DNA of 64,000 nucleotides from Shewanella psychrophila (GTDB lineage: Bacteria > Pseudomonadota > Gammaproteobacteria > Enterobacterales > Shewanellaceae), in NCBI RefSeq assembly GCF_002005305.1, contig NZ_CP014782.1, positions 6,200,001 to 6,264,000 on the forward strand. The letters run 5' to 3'. A program made the position numbers and the translations under genes. Shown in pieces: positions 43,662 to 52,017 of this stretch (position 1 is the first letter of the stretch; every line of letters begins with the position of its first letter). The notes under the pieces are model-generated. The model made no database searches, was not told the origin of the DNA, and worked only from the letters and a program-made list of their open reading frames with translations.

Positions 43662-44075
43662 TCAATGGATATTCCTCAGGTTGGCTAACAGAAGGGAGTA
43701 TTGTCCCGTTTCCATGTCCAGCTCAGCTCCCGTGTGTTGGTAATAGCGTGCCAACCTCTTATTACTGAGACGACTACCACGAAATACATCCACCTCGCCT
43801 TCCAGACGATACCCTTTACCAAACACTTGGATGGCAGCCTCTGCCAAGATATACAGAGGTTTAAAGGGGCTACTCAGGCCAACTTTTGAATCTTTACGGC
43901 TGAATTTGACTATGAGTACTCGCTTACGCTCCGGCTCGACACGATAAACTAATAGGGCTTGATCCAACTCGATGGCCGTTCCCAGCTCTATGTCCGTCTG
44001 TTGCCAATAATAAGGTGAAATTTGATAACCTAGATCGATAAAATACTGGCTCAAGCAGTCATGATGCTTACTCAC
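43662..44075 (-). CDS. lcrR: LcrR/PcrR-like protein
   Basis: LcrR is a small cytosolic protein always found between sctV and lcrG in Ysc-type systems; its role is still unclear, with effects on LcrG and regulation described in Yersinia. The 137-residue length matches. It overlaps sctV by four bases. Recognisable features are few (GYQISPYYWQQTDIELG, RYYQHTGAELDMETGQYSLL). Confidence 0.82.
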   Translation of the reverse strand: MSKHHDCLSQYFIDLGYQISPYYWQQTDIELGTAIELDQALLVYRVEPERKRVLIVKFSRKDSKVGLSSPFKPLYILAEAAIQVFGKGYRLEGEVDVFRGSRLSNKRLARYYQHTGAELDMETGQYSLLLANLRNIH

Positions 44076-46186
44076 ATTCCCACCCTGCCCAATGGCTGAA
44101 TGTTGATCTGTTGCGTCAGCTCCTGAAACGACAGCACGGGAAGGTCGTAGTAATCCGCTTCGATTAATTTACGTACATAACGGCGTATATCCATGGACAC
44201 CACCATCACAGGCTTATTATTCATCTTGCTTAAGTCACCCACGGTCAGCTTAACTTTTGAAAGAAACTCCTGGGTGACAGACGGATCTAAGGCGAGGTAG
44301 CTTCCTGCAGAGGTCTGGCGTACACCATTACGTATGGTTTCCTCCAGTTGCTGATCGAGTAAGTATGCCGGCAACACATTCTGGCCATTGGAATACTTGT
44401 AGCAGATGTAACGCTTGAGACTAGTACGTATATACTCGGTTAACTGCACCACATCTTTCTCTTTCTGACCCCACTCCACCATAGCCTCGAGTATGGTGCG
44501 CAAATTTCTGATGGAGATATCTTCCGATACCAATCTCTGCAGGATCTCTGTCATCTTCTGTAGTGGCACCATACGTTGGGCTTCTTTGACCAACTCACCA
44601 TAACTTGCCTCCATCTCTTCCAGCAGATAGCGCGCCTCCTGTATTCCGACAAAATCTTCGGCGTACTCTTTAAGCACGTGGGACAGGTGATAAGTTAAGA
44701 TCCGATCTGGGGTAAGGAAGCCGATACGCGATTTATCTAAGGTGTCCAACTTGCTATCCTTGACCCAGATAGTATCGATACTTGGCAGGAAATTTTCATC
44801 CCTGTCGTAATCTATATTCAATAGCTCAAGCTGCTCCGAACCTTCGGTCACCAGCAACTTCTCTTTGACTATTCGCCCCCTGGCAACAGGCACTTCCTGC
44901 AGATGAATCACATATTCTTGATTACTTAAGTTGGCATTAAAACGTAAGTGAATACCGGGAAATGGTACCCCGAGATCCAAATACAAAGCCCTTCTCACCC
45001 TGACGAGTTCATCATTAAGCGAGATGGCCTCTAGATGAGACTGTAAACTGGCATCTATGTCGATCATCAAGGGCACAGTTAAGGCAAACTCCTCCTTGTT
45101 ACCTAGCTTATTACCACTATTTTGCGTTGGGGCTTTTTTAGACTTAGCCGTTGGCGCACCAGCACCATTGGCTAAGAAAGCAGGTAAATCATCAGACTGA
45201 TTAACCTGCTGCTTTTTATAGTTAAAATTAATTAAAGCGCCGCCGCCCCCCACGATCAGAGCTAGAATAAGAAAGGTCCCGGTGGGAAAGCCCGGAATAA
45301 ATGCAAACAGAATAAGCAGGGCACCGCCGATCATCAGGGCTCTTGGTTGTGCGGTGACTTGCTCACCAATTTCAGATCCCATATCCGATGCATTGTCATT
45401 ATCGACACGGGTGACGATCATGCCTGCCGTGATGGCAATAAGCAGCGCAGGGATCTGAGAGACCAGACCATCACCTATGGTCAATACGGAAAAGAGCTGC
45501 AATGCCTCGGCCGCCGACATGCCCTTCTGGGTGATGCCTATGGTCACCCCCCCAAGAATGTTGACGAAGATAATCACTAAACCTGCGATGGCATCTCCCT
45601 TAACAAACTTCATCGCACCGTCCATAGAGCCATACATCTGACTCTCTCTCTCGATCACTGAACGGCGCTCTCTGGCCTCATTAACATCGATAACACCCGC
45701 GCGCATGTCACCATCGATACTCATCTGCTTGCCAGGCATGGCATCGAGAGAGAAACGCGCACTCACTTCAGCGACACGCTCCGAACCCTTAGTGATCACC
45801 AAAAATTGCACTATGGTGATGATCAAGAAGATAACCAGCCCCACAATCAGGTTGCCGCCGACAACGAAATTACCGAAGGTATAGACGATCTGACCCGCAT
45901 CGGCTTGTAACAGAATCAGTCGCGTGGTGGTGATGGATAACGACAACCTGAAAATAGTCGTGATCAACAGAACCACAGGAAAAGCCGAGAACTCCAGAGG
46001 CGACTTGATATAAATGGCCAACATCAGCAAGACAACGGCTATGGTGATATTGATACCAATCAAAACATCCACTAATGCTGTTGGCAGCGGGAGAATCATC
46101 ATAAAGATGACCCCGAGGAGTAAAACCGCCAACATGATATCTTTGCGCTGACCGACTTTGTTCAACACATTTATTAAATTGTTCAT
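44072..46186 (-). CDS. sctV: Type III export gate SctV (YscV/LcrD)
   Basis: SctV forms the nonameric export gate. The 704-residue protein has about seven or eight membrane helices in the first 320 residues, including the FHIPEP-family block (RLSLSITTTRLILLQADAGQ), and a large cytosolic domain that would form the ring below the membrane (DASLQSHLEAISLNDELVRV, RVMGMV-like end QPLGRVGM). Its length and layout match YscV/LcrD (704 residues in Yersinia). It overlaps sctY and lcrR by four bases each. Confidence 0.97.
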   Translation of the reverse strand: MNNLINVLNKVGQRKDIMLAVLLLGVIFMMILPLPTALVDVLIGINITIAVVLLMLAIYIKSPLEFSAFPVVLLITTIFRLSLSITTTRLILLQADAGQIVYTFGNFVVGGNLIVGLVIFLIITIVQFLVITKGSERVAEVSARFSLDAMPGKQMSIDGDMRAGVIDVNEARERRSVIERESQMYGSMDGAMKFVKGDAIAGLVIIFVNILGGVTIGITQKGMSAAEALQLFSVLTIGDGLVSQIPALLIAITAGMIVTRVDNDNASDMGSEIGEQVTAQPRALMIGGALLILFAFIPGFPTGTFLILALIVGGGGALINFNYKKQQVNQSDDLPAFLANGAGAPTAKSKKAPTQNSGNKLGNKEEFALTVPLMIDIDASLQSHLEAISLNDELVRVRRALYLDLGVPFPGIHLRFNANLSNQEYVIHLQEVPVARGRIVKEKLLVTEGSEQLELLNIDYDRDENFLPSIDTIWVKDSKLDTLDKSRIGFLTPDRILTYHLSHVLKEYAEDFVGIQEARYLLEEMEASYGELVKEAQRMVPLQKMTEILQRLVSEDISIRNLRTILEAMVEWGQKEKDVVQLTEYIRTSLKRYICYKYSNGQNVLPAYLLDQQLEETIRNGVRQTSAGSYLALDPSVTQEFLSKVKLTVGDLSKMNNKPVMVVSMDIRRYVRKLIEADYYDLPVLSFQELTQQINIQPLGRVGM

Positions 46187-46548
46187 TGTGTACCGCTTAA
46201 TTGTTCTGGCTGGCTGTTTACATTCATATCGATATAGAAGCCATAGGCTTCTCTCGCCTCTATTGTTTTATCTAAGCGCCAATAAGCACGACTCAGGCAA
46301 AGAAACAGGGCGGGCTTATCTGAGTCTTTACTTTCAACGAGTAATGTCCGGCACAATTTAACTGCAGATTCATATTCTTCCGCCTCCAGACACGCGAGTG
46401 CCAAGGTATATTGGGCGGGTTTAAACTCGGGGGCACACAAGACAAGCGCTTTAAGCAAGACAACAGCCTTCTCAGGATGTTGGTACTGCATCTGTAAACA
46501 CCCATGCAGGTGCAGGACTTCTATCTGGGATTGATTTAATACCGACAC
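46183..46548 (-). CDS. yscY: YscY-like chaperone
   Basis: YscY binds YscX and both are essential in Ysc-type systems. The 121-residue protein has TPR-like helices (LHLHGCLQMQYQHPEKAVVL, FKPAQYTLALACLEAEEYES), matching the family. It overlaps sctV by four bases and follows yscX by two. Confidence 0.88.
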   Translation of the reverse strand: MSVLNQSQIEVLHLHGCLQMQYQHPEKAVVLLKALVLCAPEFKPAQYTLALACLEAEEYESAVKLCRTLLVESKDSDKPALFLCLSRAYWRLDKTIEAREAYGFYIDMNVNSQPEQLSGTQ

Positions 46549-46549
46549 T

Positions 46550-46927
46550 TTACACTCTCAGCAATAGGTGAAAGGCAAGGGACAGATAGTCTTGATCTAG
46601 CTTAGTCTGCTTCATTAGGGCTAGCGCATCTTGCAAGTCATCAGAATTTAGCTGGCTGGCTAATAGCTCGAGTTGCTCTGTGATTTCCTTAAACCTAGCT
46701 TGATACTGTTTCGGCCTCAGCAGACTCATATCACTGATTTTAGGATTAGATAGAGATTTTAAGGTGCGCTCACCCGGTGACAGCTCATAGAGCTTATCTA
46801 AATGTGAGGGAATAGCTTCCCCGTCGGGTGGCAAGCTAAAGCGTGCTGGAAATGAATGTTCTAGCTCATCATTCGAGTGAAAACTGAGGTGCTCTATGCC
46901 TATATGGGCAGATGTAACTTTACTCAT
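46550..46927 (-). CDS. yscX: YscX-like secreted component
   Basis: YscX is an early secreted protein that forms an export-gate complex with YscY and SctV. The 125-residue length is close to YscX (122). The N terminus is polar (secretion signal region) and the C-terminal helix QDALALMKQTKLDQDYLSLA resembles the YscY-binding end. It overlaps sycN by four bases. Confidence 0.85.
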   Translation of the reverse strand: MSKVTSAHIGIEHLSFHSNDELEHSFPARFSLPPDGEAIPSHLDKLYELSPGERTLKSLSNPKISDMSLLRPKQYQARFKEITEQLELLASQLNSDDLQDALALMKQTKLDQDYLSLAFHLLLRV

Positions 46928-47295
46928 CTCGCTTCGATCTCATCATGTAAACGGCTCAACAAGCCAAATGCTTGTTCTATCATCGGCAAAGTCACATCCT
47001 TGACGGGAATACTCGCCGACAAGACCAAAGACTCTTGACCTAACATGCCGCTTCTTACCATATAGGGCCAACCTTGCCCTATATGGCACAAGCGCAGGGC
47101 CTTAACTTGCGCCTCGCTACGATGATGCCACTCGAGATCACGGATCAGAAATAACACCAGGTGCTCCTGTACCACTTCGATATTCAATAAGCCTCTCTGC
47201 TCGAAAGAGAGTTGCACGATTGCCGATGCCGAAAAGTCAGAGACCACACCGGAAATACGACAGAACTCATCGACCGCACTATTAATCCAATCCAT
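46924..47295 (-). CDS. sycN: Gatekeeper chaperone SycN
   Basis: SycN pairs with YscB to chaperone the gatekeeper SctW. From the ATG at 47295 (MDWINSAVDEFCRISGV) the product has 123 residues, the same length as Yersinia SycN; this start lies inside tyeA, with GAGG about nine bases upstream. A longer frame begins at 47349 but adds only a basic, unrelated stretch. The fold is that of class-I chaperones (amphipathic first helix, LLNIEVVQEHLVLFLIRDL strands). Confidence 0.88.
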   Translation of the reverse strand: MDWINSAVDEFCRISGVVSDFSASAIVQLSFEQRGLLNIEVVQEHLVLFLIRDLEWHHRSEAQVKALRLCHIGQGWPYMVRSGMLGQESLVLSASIPVKDVTLPMIEQAFGLLSRLHDEIEAR

Positions 47296-47560
47296 CAAAC
47301 ATATCCTCTTCCTCTTCAATGGCTCGGTCTTGAGCTTGTTGTGCCGCATTAATCATATTTTGACGTTGCTCTTCATCGGCAAATATCTCAGGTGGAATTA
47401 AGCGTATAAGCTTTTTTACTTCACGGAAAAATGAAATTTTCTGTGATATTTCGACCAGACTCGCCTTATCTGCCAGTCCCCAAATTTGATCTGAGCCCAC
47501 CCATCTCTGCTCTACCAGATAGATAAGATCGGTCAAAAAATCAGTTGTCTTGTAAGCCAT
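47282..47560 (-). CDS. tyeA: TyeA, gatekeeper partner
   Basis: TyeA binds the C terminus of YopN/SctW and helps to block secretion before contact. The 92-residue product has the family length and the helical pattern (DLIYLVEQRWVGSDQIWGLA, FFREVKKLIRLIPPEIFADE). Here gatekeeper and TyeA remain separate genes, as in Yersinia, five bases apart. The 3' end overlaps the sycN start by 14 bases. Confidence 0.93.
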   Translation of the reverse strand: MAYKTTDFLTDLIYLVEQRWVGSDQIWGLADKASLVEISQKISFFREVKKLIRLIPPEIFADEEQRQNMINAAQQAQDRAIEEEEDMFDGLD

Positions 47561-47565
47561 CCTGC

Positions 47566-48438
47566 CTATGCCGCCGGTGCTATCTTGACTCGCTCGAAAA
47601 GCTGAGCGACCTGTTCATGCAGGCCATTGATCACTTTTAACTTTTTAATATCATTCATGATCTGCTGTAACTTACTCTTATCTATCGATGAACCTTGTAC
47701 CTGAAGATCTGCGCTCAAGCCCTTGAGTAGAAAACCAATGGCTTCGGTGACTTTTTTATCGCCAAAGCGTGCCAGCACTTTTTCGAAGGCATCCCCTAGG
47801 CCCGTATAATCCAGTACCGAATCACGATAGAAATCACGTAGCCCCTGCAGATCACCAATTTCGTTATCTGAACTAGCCTCTAAAGCGGCATCATAAACAT
47901 TCAAGCCAGCTTTTATCTGTGGCCCCTGCTCCTTGGCCATCTTAGCCAAGCTAGCGTTAATCAACGCCAGCAGAGCCTTAGCCTCAGGTTTACCAGTTAA
48001 CTGCTTTTTTGCTTCACTCAAGGCAACAAACTGCTCGCTGGCATCTCCCGAGTAACTACCTAAATAAGCCAGCAGCTGGTGAGCAACAGTCACATTTTGT
48101 TTGCTTAGATTACTGACAAAGTCTTTTAGTTTTTGCTGTTTTTCGAGATCGGGGACCTTCTTCAGGTACTCCTCGACCAGGGCGTGGATCTCAGAAACCG
48201 TACCATAATCGTCCTGAATTTTTCGCTTACTGATATCTTTCTCAACATATTCGGAAGCTTTAAATGTCAGCTCTTCTGCGGCATCAAGCAAAGATTTAGC
48301 ATCGGGCACCAACTTAACAATATCACCGCGATAATTGCCTGAATTGATTGCTGTTCCAAGGGCTCCATTAGCCGAATTCTGTGCTAATACATTGCGGGTA
48401 AGATCGGCAGCTATCGTGCCAGTATTGATGCCAGGCAT
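47566..48438 (-). CDS. sctW: Gatekeeper protein SctW (YopN/PopN-like)
   Basis: SctW plugs the apparatus until host contact. The 290-residue protein has the YopN size, a polar N-terminal secretion region, a chaperone-binding zone (about 30-75) and helical gatekeeper domains (KVPDLEKQQKLKDFVSNL, TVAHQLLAYLGSYSGDASEQ, LRDFYRDSVLDYTGLGDAFE). It is the first gene of the block running to yopD, and two ExsA boxes lie upstream. Confidence 0.92.
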   Translation of the reverse strand: MPGINTGTIAADLTRNVLAQNSANGALGTAINSGNYRGDIVKLVPDAKSLLDAAEELTFKASEYVEKDISKRKIQDDYGTVSEIHALVEEYLKKVPDLEKQQKLKDFVSNLSKQNVTVAHQLLAYLGSYSGDASEQFVALSEAKKQLTGKPEAKALLALINASLAKMAKEQGPQIKAGLNVYDAALEASSDNEIGDLQGLRDFYRDSVLDYTGLGDAFEKVLARFGDKKVTEAIGFLLKGLSADLQVQGSSIDKSKLQQIMNDIKKLKVINGLHEQVAQLFERVKIAPAA

Positions 48439-48495
48439 AGAATAAACTCTGAGAATTATTGATGTTATAAGTGTAAAAAATGGAAGAGAAAATCG

Positions 48496-48520
48496 ATGCC
48501 AAAATCAGTCGTAATTTTGT
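48496..48520 (-). promoter_or_regulatory. ExsA box, proximal, for sctW
   Basis: On the minus strand an A-rich start is followed by GAC and, six bases on, TGGCA. Twenty-one bases further stands TACACT (plus 48470-48475) as -10, leaving a leader of about 25-30 bases before the sctW ATG. The box agrees with the ExsA consensus at nearly all informative positions. Confidence 0.75.
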
Positions 48521-48616
48521 AGTTAAAAAGCCTAAACTTAAACAAGAAATTTATTGCGTCATCAGCCGGTGTATTTTTATGGGATAGGAATCAAAAGGTG
48601 AACCCCAAGGCCGATG

Positions 48617-48641
48617 GTAACAACACCAGTCGTAAATTTGT
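48617..48641 (-). promoter_or_regulatory. ExsA box, distal, for sctW
   Basis: On the minus strand GAC is followed by TGTTA six bases on. A TTTGAT -10 candidate lies 22 bases downstream. It lies 121 bp upstream of the proximal box and appears to be a diverged copy of it. Confidence 0.6.
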
Positions 48642-48954
48642 AAGTTAGCAAGCTTAAACCAAATAAAAAGAAGGAGAAATTTTCGCCTTCCTCAATCCCA
48701 GCTATAGTTCCATAGCCCATTACACAAATTGTATTGAGCCACTGACCATCCTTGGTAAATTCTGGATATCTTGCTGCTTAGCCCTATAAAGAAAGTCATA
48801 CAAGTACAACTTGAATGCTAGGGAATCAATTTGTTTTTCTATTGTACAATCAGACGCAACTTTTTAAGACTTCGTCAAATTTTACAACAGATGAGAATTC
48901 GCCCAACCTCAAAATTAAATCAGGATTTTTAGTCTGAATTTAGACGTTTTTCTA

Positions 48955-48979
48955 CAAACTTACTGCCCAAATTTGATAT
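48955..48979 (+). promoter_or_regulatory. ExsA box for sctN operon
   Basis: GCC and TGATA stand six bases apart in the order of the ExsA consensus, after CAAAC. TATGAT at 49000-49005 lies exactly 21 bases after TGATA. The -10 ends only eight bases before the sctN ATG. Confidence 0.7.
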
Positions 48980-49013
48980 ATGTTTTTGACCAGCCTGCTT
49001 ATGATCTCAACAT

Positions 49014-50360
49014 ATGAATACCGACTCCAATTCACTCAAAGTTGATCTGAGTTACATCCCGGAAACGATTAAACAGGCTGCAGAAAAAGGCAGGCTGATT
49101 CAAATCCGTGGCAGAGTAACCCAAGTTACCGGCACCATCATTAAAGCTGTGGTGCCAGGCGTTCGCGTGGGTGAGCTTTGTGAACTTAAGAATCCAGATC
49201 AGTCCCTCTCCTTGTTAGCTGAAGTTGTTGGTTTTCAACAACATCATGCCTTGTTGACGCCATTTGGCGATATGCAAGGGATCTCATCGAATACAGAAGT
49301 GAGCCCAACTGGCAAGACACATCAAGTCTCCGTTGGCGAACACCTCTTAGGTCAGGTTCTGGACGGACTCGGGCGACCACTCTCTGGCAATCATGTCCAC
49401 GAGTCGACCCAGTATTATCCTGTGTATCAAGAAGCACCGCCGCCAATGAGTCGCAAGATGATCACTAAACCTATCTCTTTAGGTATCAGGGCCATCGATG
49501 GCTTACTCACCTGTGGAGAAGGTCAGCGCTTAGGCATTTTTGCCGGTGCAGGTGGCGGAAAAAGTACCTTACTGGCCAAGATGATTCGCTCTGCCGACGT
49601 CGATGTTATAGTGCTGGCGCTTATCGGTGAGCGTGGCAGGGAAGTCAGGGAGTTCATCGAGTCCGATCTCGGTGAAGAGGGCCTTAAACGTTCAGTACTG
49701 GTGGTGGCCACATCCGATAGGCCAGCCATGGAACGGGCTAAAGCCGCGTTCGTTGCGACGTCAATTGCCGAGTATTTTCGCGATCAGGGTAAGAGCGTCT
49801 TACTCCTGATGGACTCAGTGACACGTTTCGCCAGAGCCCAGCGAGAAATAGGCTTAGCATCCGGTGAGCCCCCGACACGTCGAGGTTATCCGCCTTCGGT
49901 ATTTGCCGAGCTACCTAAATTGATGGAGCGTTCGGGTCAATCAGATAAAGGCTCGATCACAGCCCTATATACTGTGCTCGTTGAGGGTGATGATATGACG
50001 GAGCCCGTTGCCGATGAGACACGCTCGATCTTAGATGGACACATCATTCTCTCCCGCAAGCTTGCGGCTGCTAACCATTATCCTGCCATAGATATACTGC
50101 GATCAACCAGCCGAGTGATGAATAATATAGTCACCGCGGAGCAGAAAGCATCGGCAGGAGCATTAAGGGAGTTAATGGCTAAGTACGAAGAAGTAGAGTT
50201 ACTGCTTAAAATTGGTGAATACCAACCGGGTTCGGATCTCTTAGCCGATAAAGCCATTACTCAGCATGATGCTATCAACGCCTTCTTACGCCAAAGATCT
50301 GAAGAACCTAGCGACCTCACTAGTGCCGTCAGTCAAATGACTCAGTTGACTCAGTCATGA
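49014..50360 (+). CDS. sctN: Type III secretion ATPase SctN (YscN)
   Basis: SctN is the hexameric ATPase that strips chaperones and feeds substrates to the export gate. The 448-residue protein has the F1-beta-like fold: N-terminal barrel (RLIQIRGRVTQVTGTIIKAV), Walker A GAGGGKST at 178-185, Walker B LLLMDSVTRFARAQRE, the PPTRRGYPPSVFAELPKL segment, and a C-terminal helical domain. The ATG at 49014 has no Shine-Dalgarno sequence and lies almost at the predicted transcript start; no better internal start is seen. It heads the sctN-to-sctU operon and overlaps sctO by four bases. Confidence 0.97.
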   Translation: MNTDSNSLKVDLSYIPETIKQAAEKGRLIQIRGRVTQVTGTIIKAVVPGVRVGELCELKNPDQSLSLLAEVVGFQQHHALLTPFGDMQGISSNTEVSPTGKTHQVSVGEHLLGQVLDGLGRPLSGNHVHESTQYYPVYQEAPPPMSRKMITKPISLGIRAIDGLLTCGEGQRLGIFAGAGGGKSTLLAKMIRSADVDVIVLALIGERGREVREFIESDLGEEGLKRSVLVVATSDRPAMERAKAAFVATSIAEYFRDQGKSVLLLMDSVTRFARAQREIGLASGEPPTRRGYPPSVFAELPKLMERSGQSDKGSITALYTVLVEGDDMTEPVADETRSILDGHIILSRKLAAANHYPAIDILRSTSRVMNNIVTAEQKASAGALRELMAKYEEVELLLKIGEYQPGSDLLADKAITQHDAINAFLRQRSEEPSDLTSAVSQMTQLTQS

Positions 50361-50830
50361 TCTCACAGCTAATTCAAATAAAGCAGATTAAGGCCGATCG
50401 CGCCGAACACGCACTAGGAAAACAGCAGCAGATACTCGCACAGGCGAATGGCCGTTTAAACAGAGCCAACCAAGAGGCAATTGATTATCTGGTCTGGCGC
50501 AAAGGAGAGGAGGAACAGCTTTTTTCTCAGGCTAAAGAGTCCTGCCTGAAGTTAAAGGAGTTGGAGCAGTTACAGCAACATATCGCCATTTTACACGACA
50601 AAGAGGCCAGCCTGAAACAAGAGGCCGCCGAAATTGAGCTGAGTCGAGATAATGAACAAGACATATTAAGACAGCGCCAAAAAGCCGTGTTATTGGCCAA
50701 TAAAGCCACAGAAAAATTTAAACTATTGAAGCAACAAGATGACATAGAGCGAGAGTACCGGGCTCAATATCAAGAAGAGATGGAACAGGAAGATCGACGC
50801 ATCATGTCTAAAGGAGAACTCCCTTGTTAA
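50357..50830 (+). CDS. sctO: Type III secretion stalk protein SctO (YscO)
   Basis: SctO is the central stalk between the ATPase and the export gate, like FliJ. The 157-residue protein is almost wholly alpha-helical coiled coil, rich in Gln, Lys and Glu (ADRAEHALGKQQQILAQANG, ILHDKEASLKQEAAEIELSR). Length matches YscO (154). It overlaps sctN and sctP slightly. Confidence 0.9.
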   Translation: MISQLIQIKQIKADRAEHALGKQQQILAQANGRLNRANQEAIDYLVWRKGEEEQLFSQAKESCLKLKELEQLQQHIAILHDKEASLKQEAAEIELSRDNEQDILRQRQKAVLLANKATEKFKLLKQQDDIEREYRAQYQEEMEQEDRRIMSKGELPC

Positions 50831-52017
50831 CCCCAAAAGAGATCGTAAAGTCTAACGATAGTCATATTGCACCAAGCACCTCTGCGCCACGAAAAACCGC
50901 GAAAGAGAGTGTGATAAACCAGTTTGAGCAAGTCATGAATGCCCCTTTAATCAAGGCTAATTCAGGTGGAAATGTCAGGGAGTCTCAACAGAATCAAACA
51001 GGTCTTATGGCCCGAAACGCTAAGGCTATGCCCTTTAGTCCAAAAGGACTCGTTAAGGCCAATCCGGAGCAAGGTTCAACGGCTAACCTTAAACATTCTC
51101 AGCCCCGGCATGGTGTCAAAAATGAAAAACTTGATGGCGAAGCAATAGAAAAAGATCCCGAATTATCATCCGGCAATAGCACTAATCACCATGAGACATC
51201 GGCTGAAGGTGATATTTCACCCGAGAATAAGCAGATCCATCTCACTGCTGAATCAGGTCAAATTCCAGCGAGCCTTGCAACTTCCGAGGTAAAGCCAATT
51301 TCGGATAAATTAGCCACCAGCGATAAACAATCTAATCTGCAAAGCCTAAGTACGCTCGATGCATCATTTTCGCCCTTACCCAATAACAAGAAGAGACCAG
51401 TATTAGTCGCCAAAGGGCTAGTGAGTCCGATATTAGCCCAAGTTATTGATCCCAAAATTTCGCTTAGAGAGTTCAATACTCCATCGAGTGATACCAAGTT
51501 CCCCCCCCTAGGTAAGCAAGGACCCGAAACACTCAAGGATATGGAAGCTATCCATATCCCAAATCAAGCTAGCAGCCAACTAAACAATGCCCCAGGAAAT
51601 ATTATTCTGGCCAATATCAAGACCAGCGAGCCTATAAACCAACAACTGCACACCTTGGTCAGTCAGCTAGTTGAGCGTATTCAGATCTTAGTGCCCAATA
51701 TTACCAATCAAGATCGAATCCAACTGATATTAGATAAAGGGCAACTCAAGGGAACAGAAATAACCATTAGCCTGAAAAACAATCAGCTCACTGTCACCTT
51801 AATCCATAGCAGTCAAAATGCTGAATTATTGCAGCATATGCGTCCAGAGTTGCTGGATAGATTACAAAGAATAAATATTGACCAGCAGGTTAGAGTTATC
51901 ACCACCAGCCATGAGCAACAAGCTCATGGGGGACAGCAGGAGCAGGGCCAACAACAGGAATCGAGTCAGAAATCTCGTATTATCCATGATTGGTTAGAGG
52001 AGCAGAATGATGCTTAA
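50824..52017 (+). CDS. sctP: Needle-length ruler SctP (YscP)
   Basis: SctP is secreted during assembly, measures needle length, and switches substrate class through SctU. The 397-residue protein is polar, low in complexity and proline/serine-rich for 270 residues, then has a compact C-terminal switch domain (LVSQLVERIQILVPNITNQD, TEITISLKNNQLTVTLIHSS). The start is a TTG seven bases after AAGGAG, overlapping the sctO stop. It is shorter than Yersinia YscP, so a shorter needle is possible. Confidence 0.88.
   Translation: MLTPKEIVKSNDSHIAPSTSAPRKTAKESVINQFEQVMNAPLIKANSGGNVRESQQNQTGLMARNAKAMPFSPKGLVKANPEQGSTANLKHSQPRHGVKNEKLDGEAIEKDPELSSGNSTNHHETSAEGDISPENKQIHLTAESGQIPASLATSEVKPISDKLATSDKQSNLQSLSTLDASFSPLPNNKKRPVLVAKGLVSPILAQVIDPKISLREFNTPSSDTKFPPLGKQGPETLKDMEAIHIPNQASSQLNNAPGNIILANIKTSEPINQQLHTLVSQLVERIQILVPNITNQDRIQLILDKGQLKGTEITISLKNNQLTVTLIHSSQNAELLQHMRPELLDRLQRINIDQQVRVITTSHEQQAHGGQQEQGQQQESSQKSRIIHDWLEEQNDA

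Larger units (their letters stand above)
48439..49013. promoter_or_regulatory. Divergent control region between sctW and sctN
   Basis: The 575-bp spacer has no gene. It holds two minus-strand ExsA boxes (48496-48520, 48617-48641) that lie in related direct-repeat stretches of about 36 bp, and one plus-strand box (48955-48979). The repeats share CAGTCGTAA(A/T)TTTGTA and a TTAAAC-rich tail. Confidence 0.75.
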
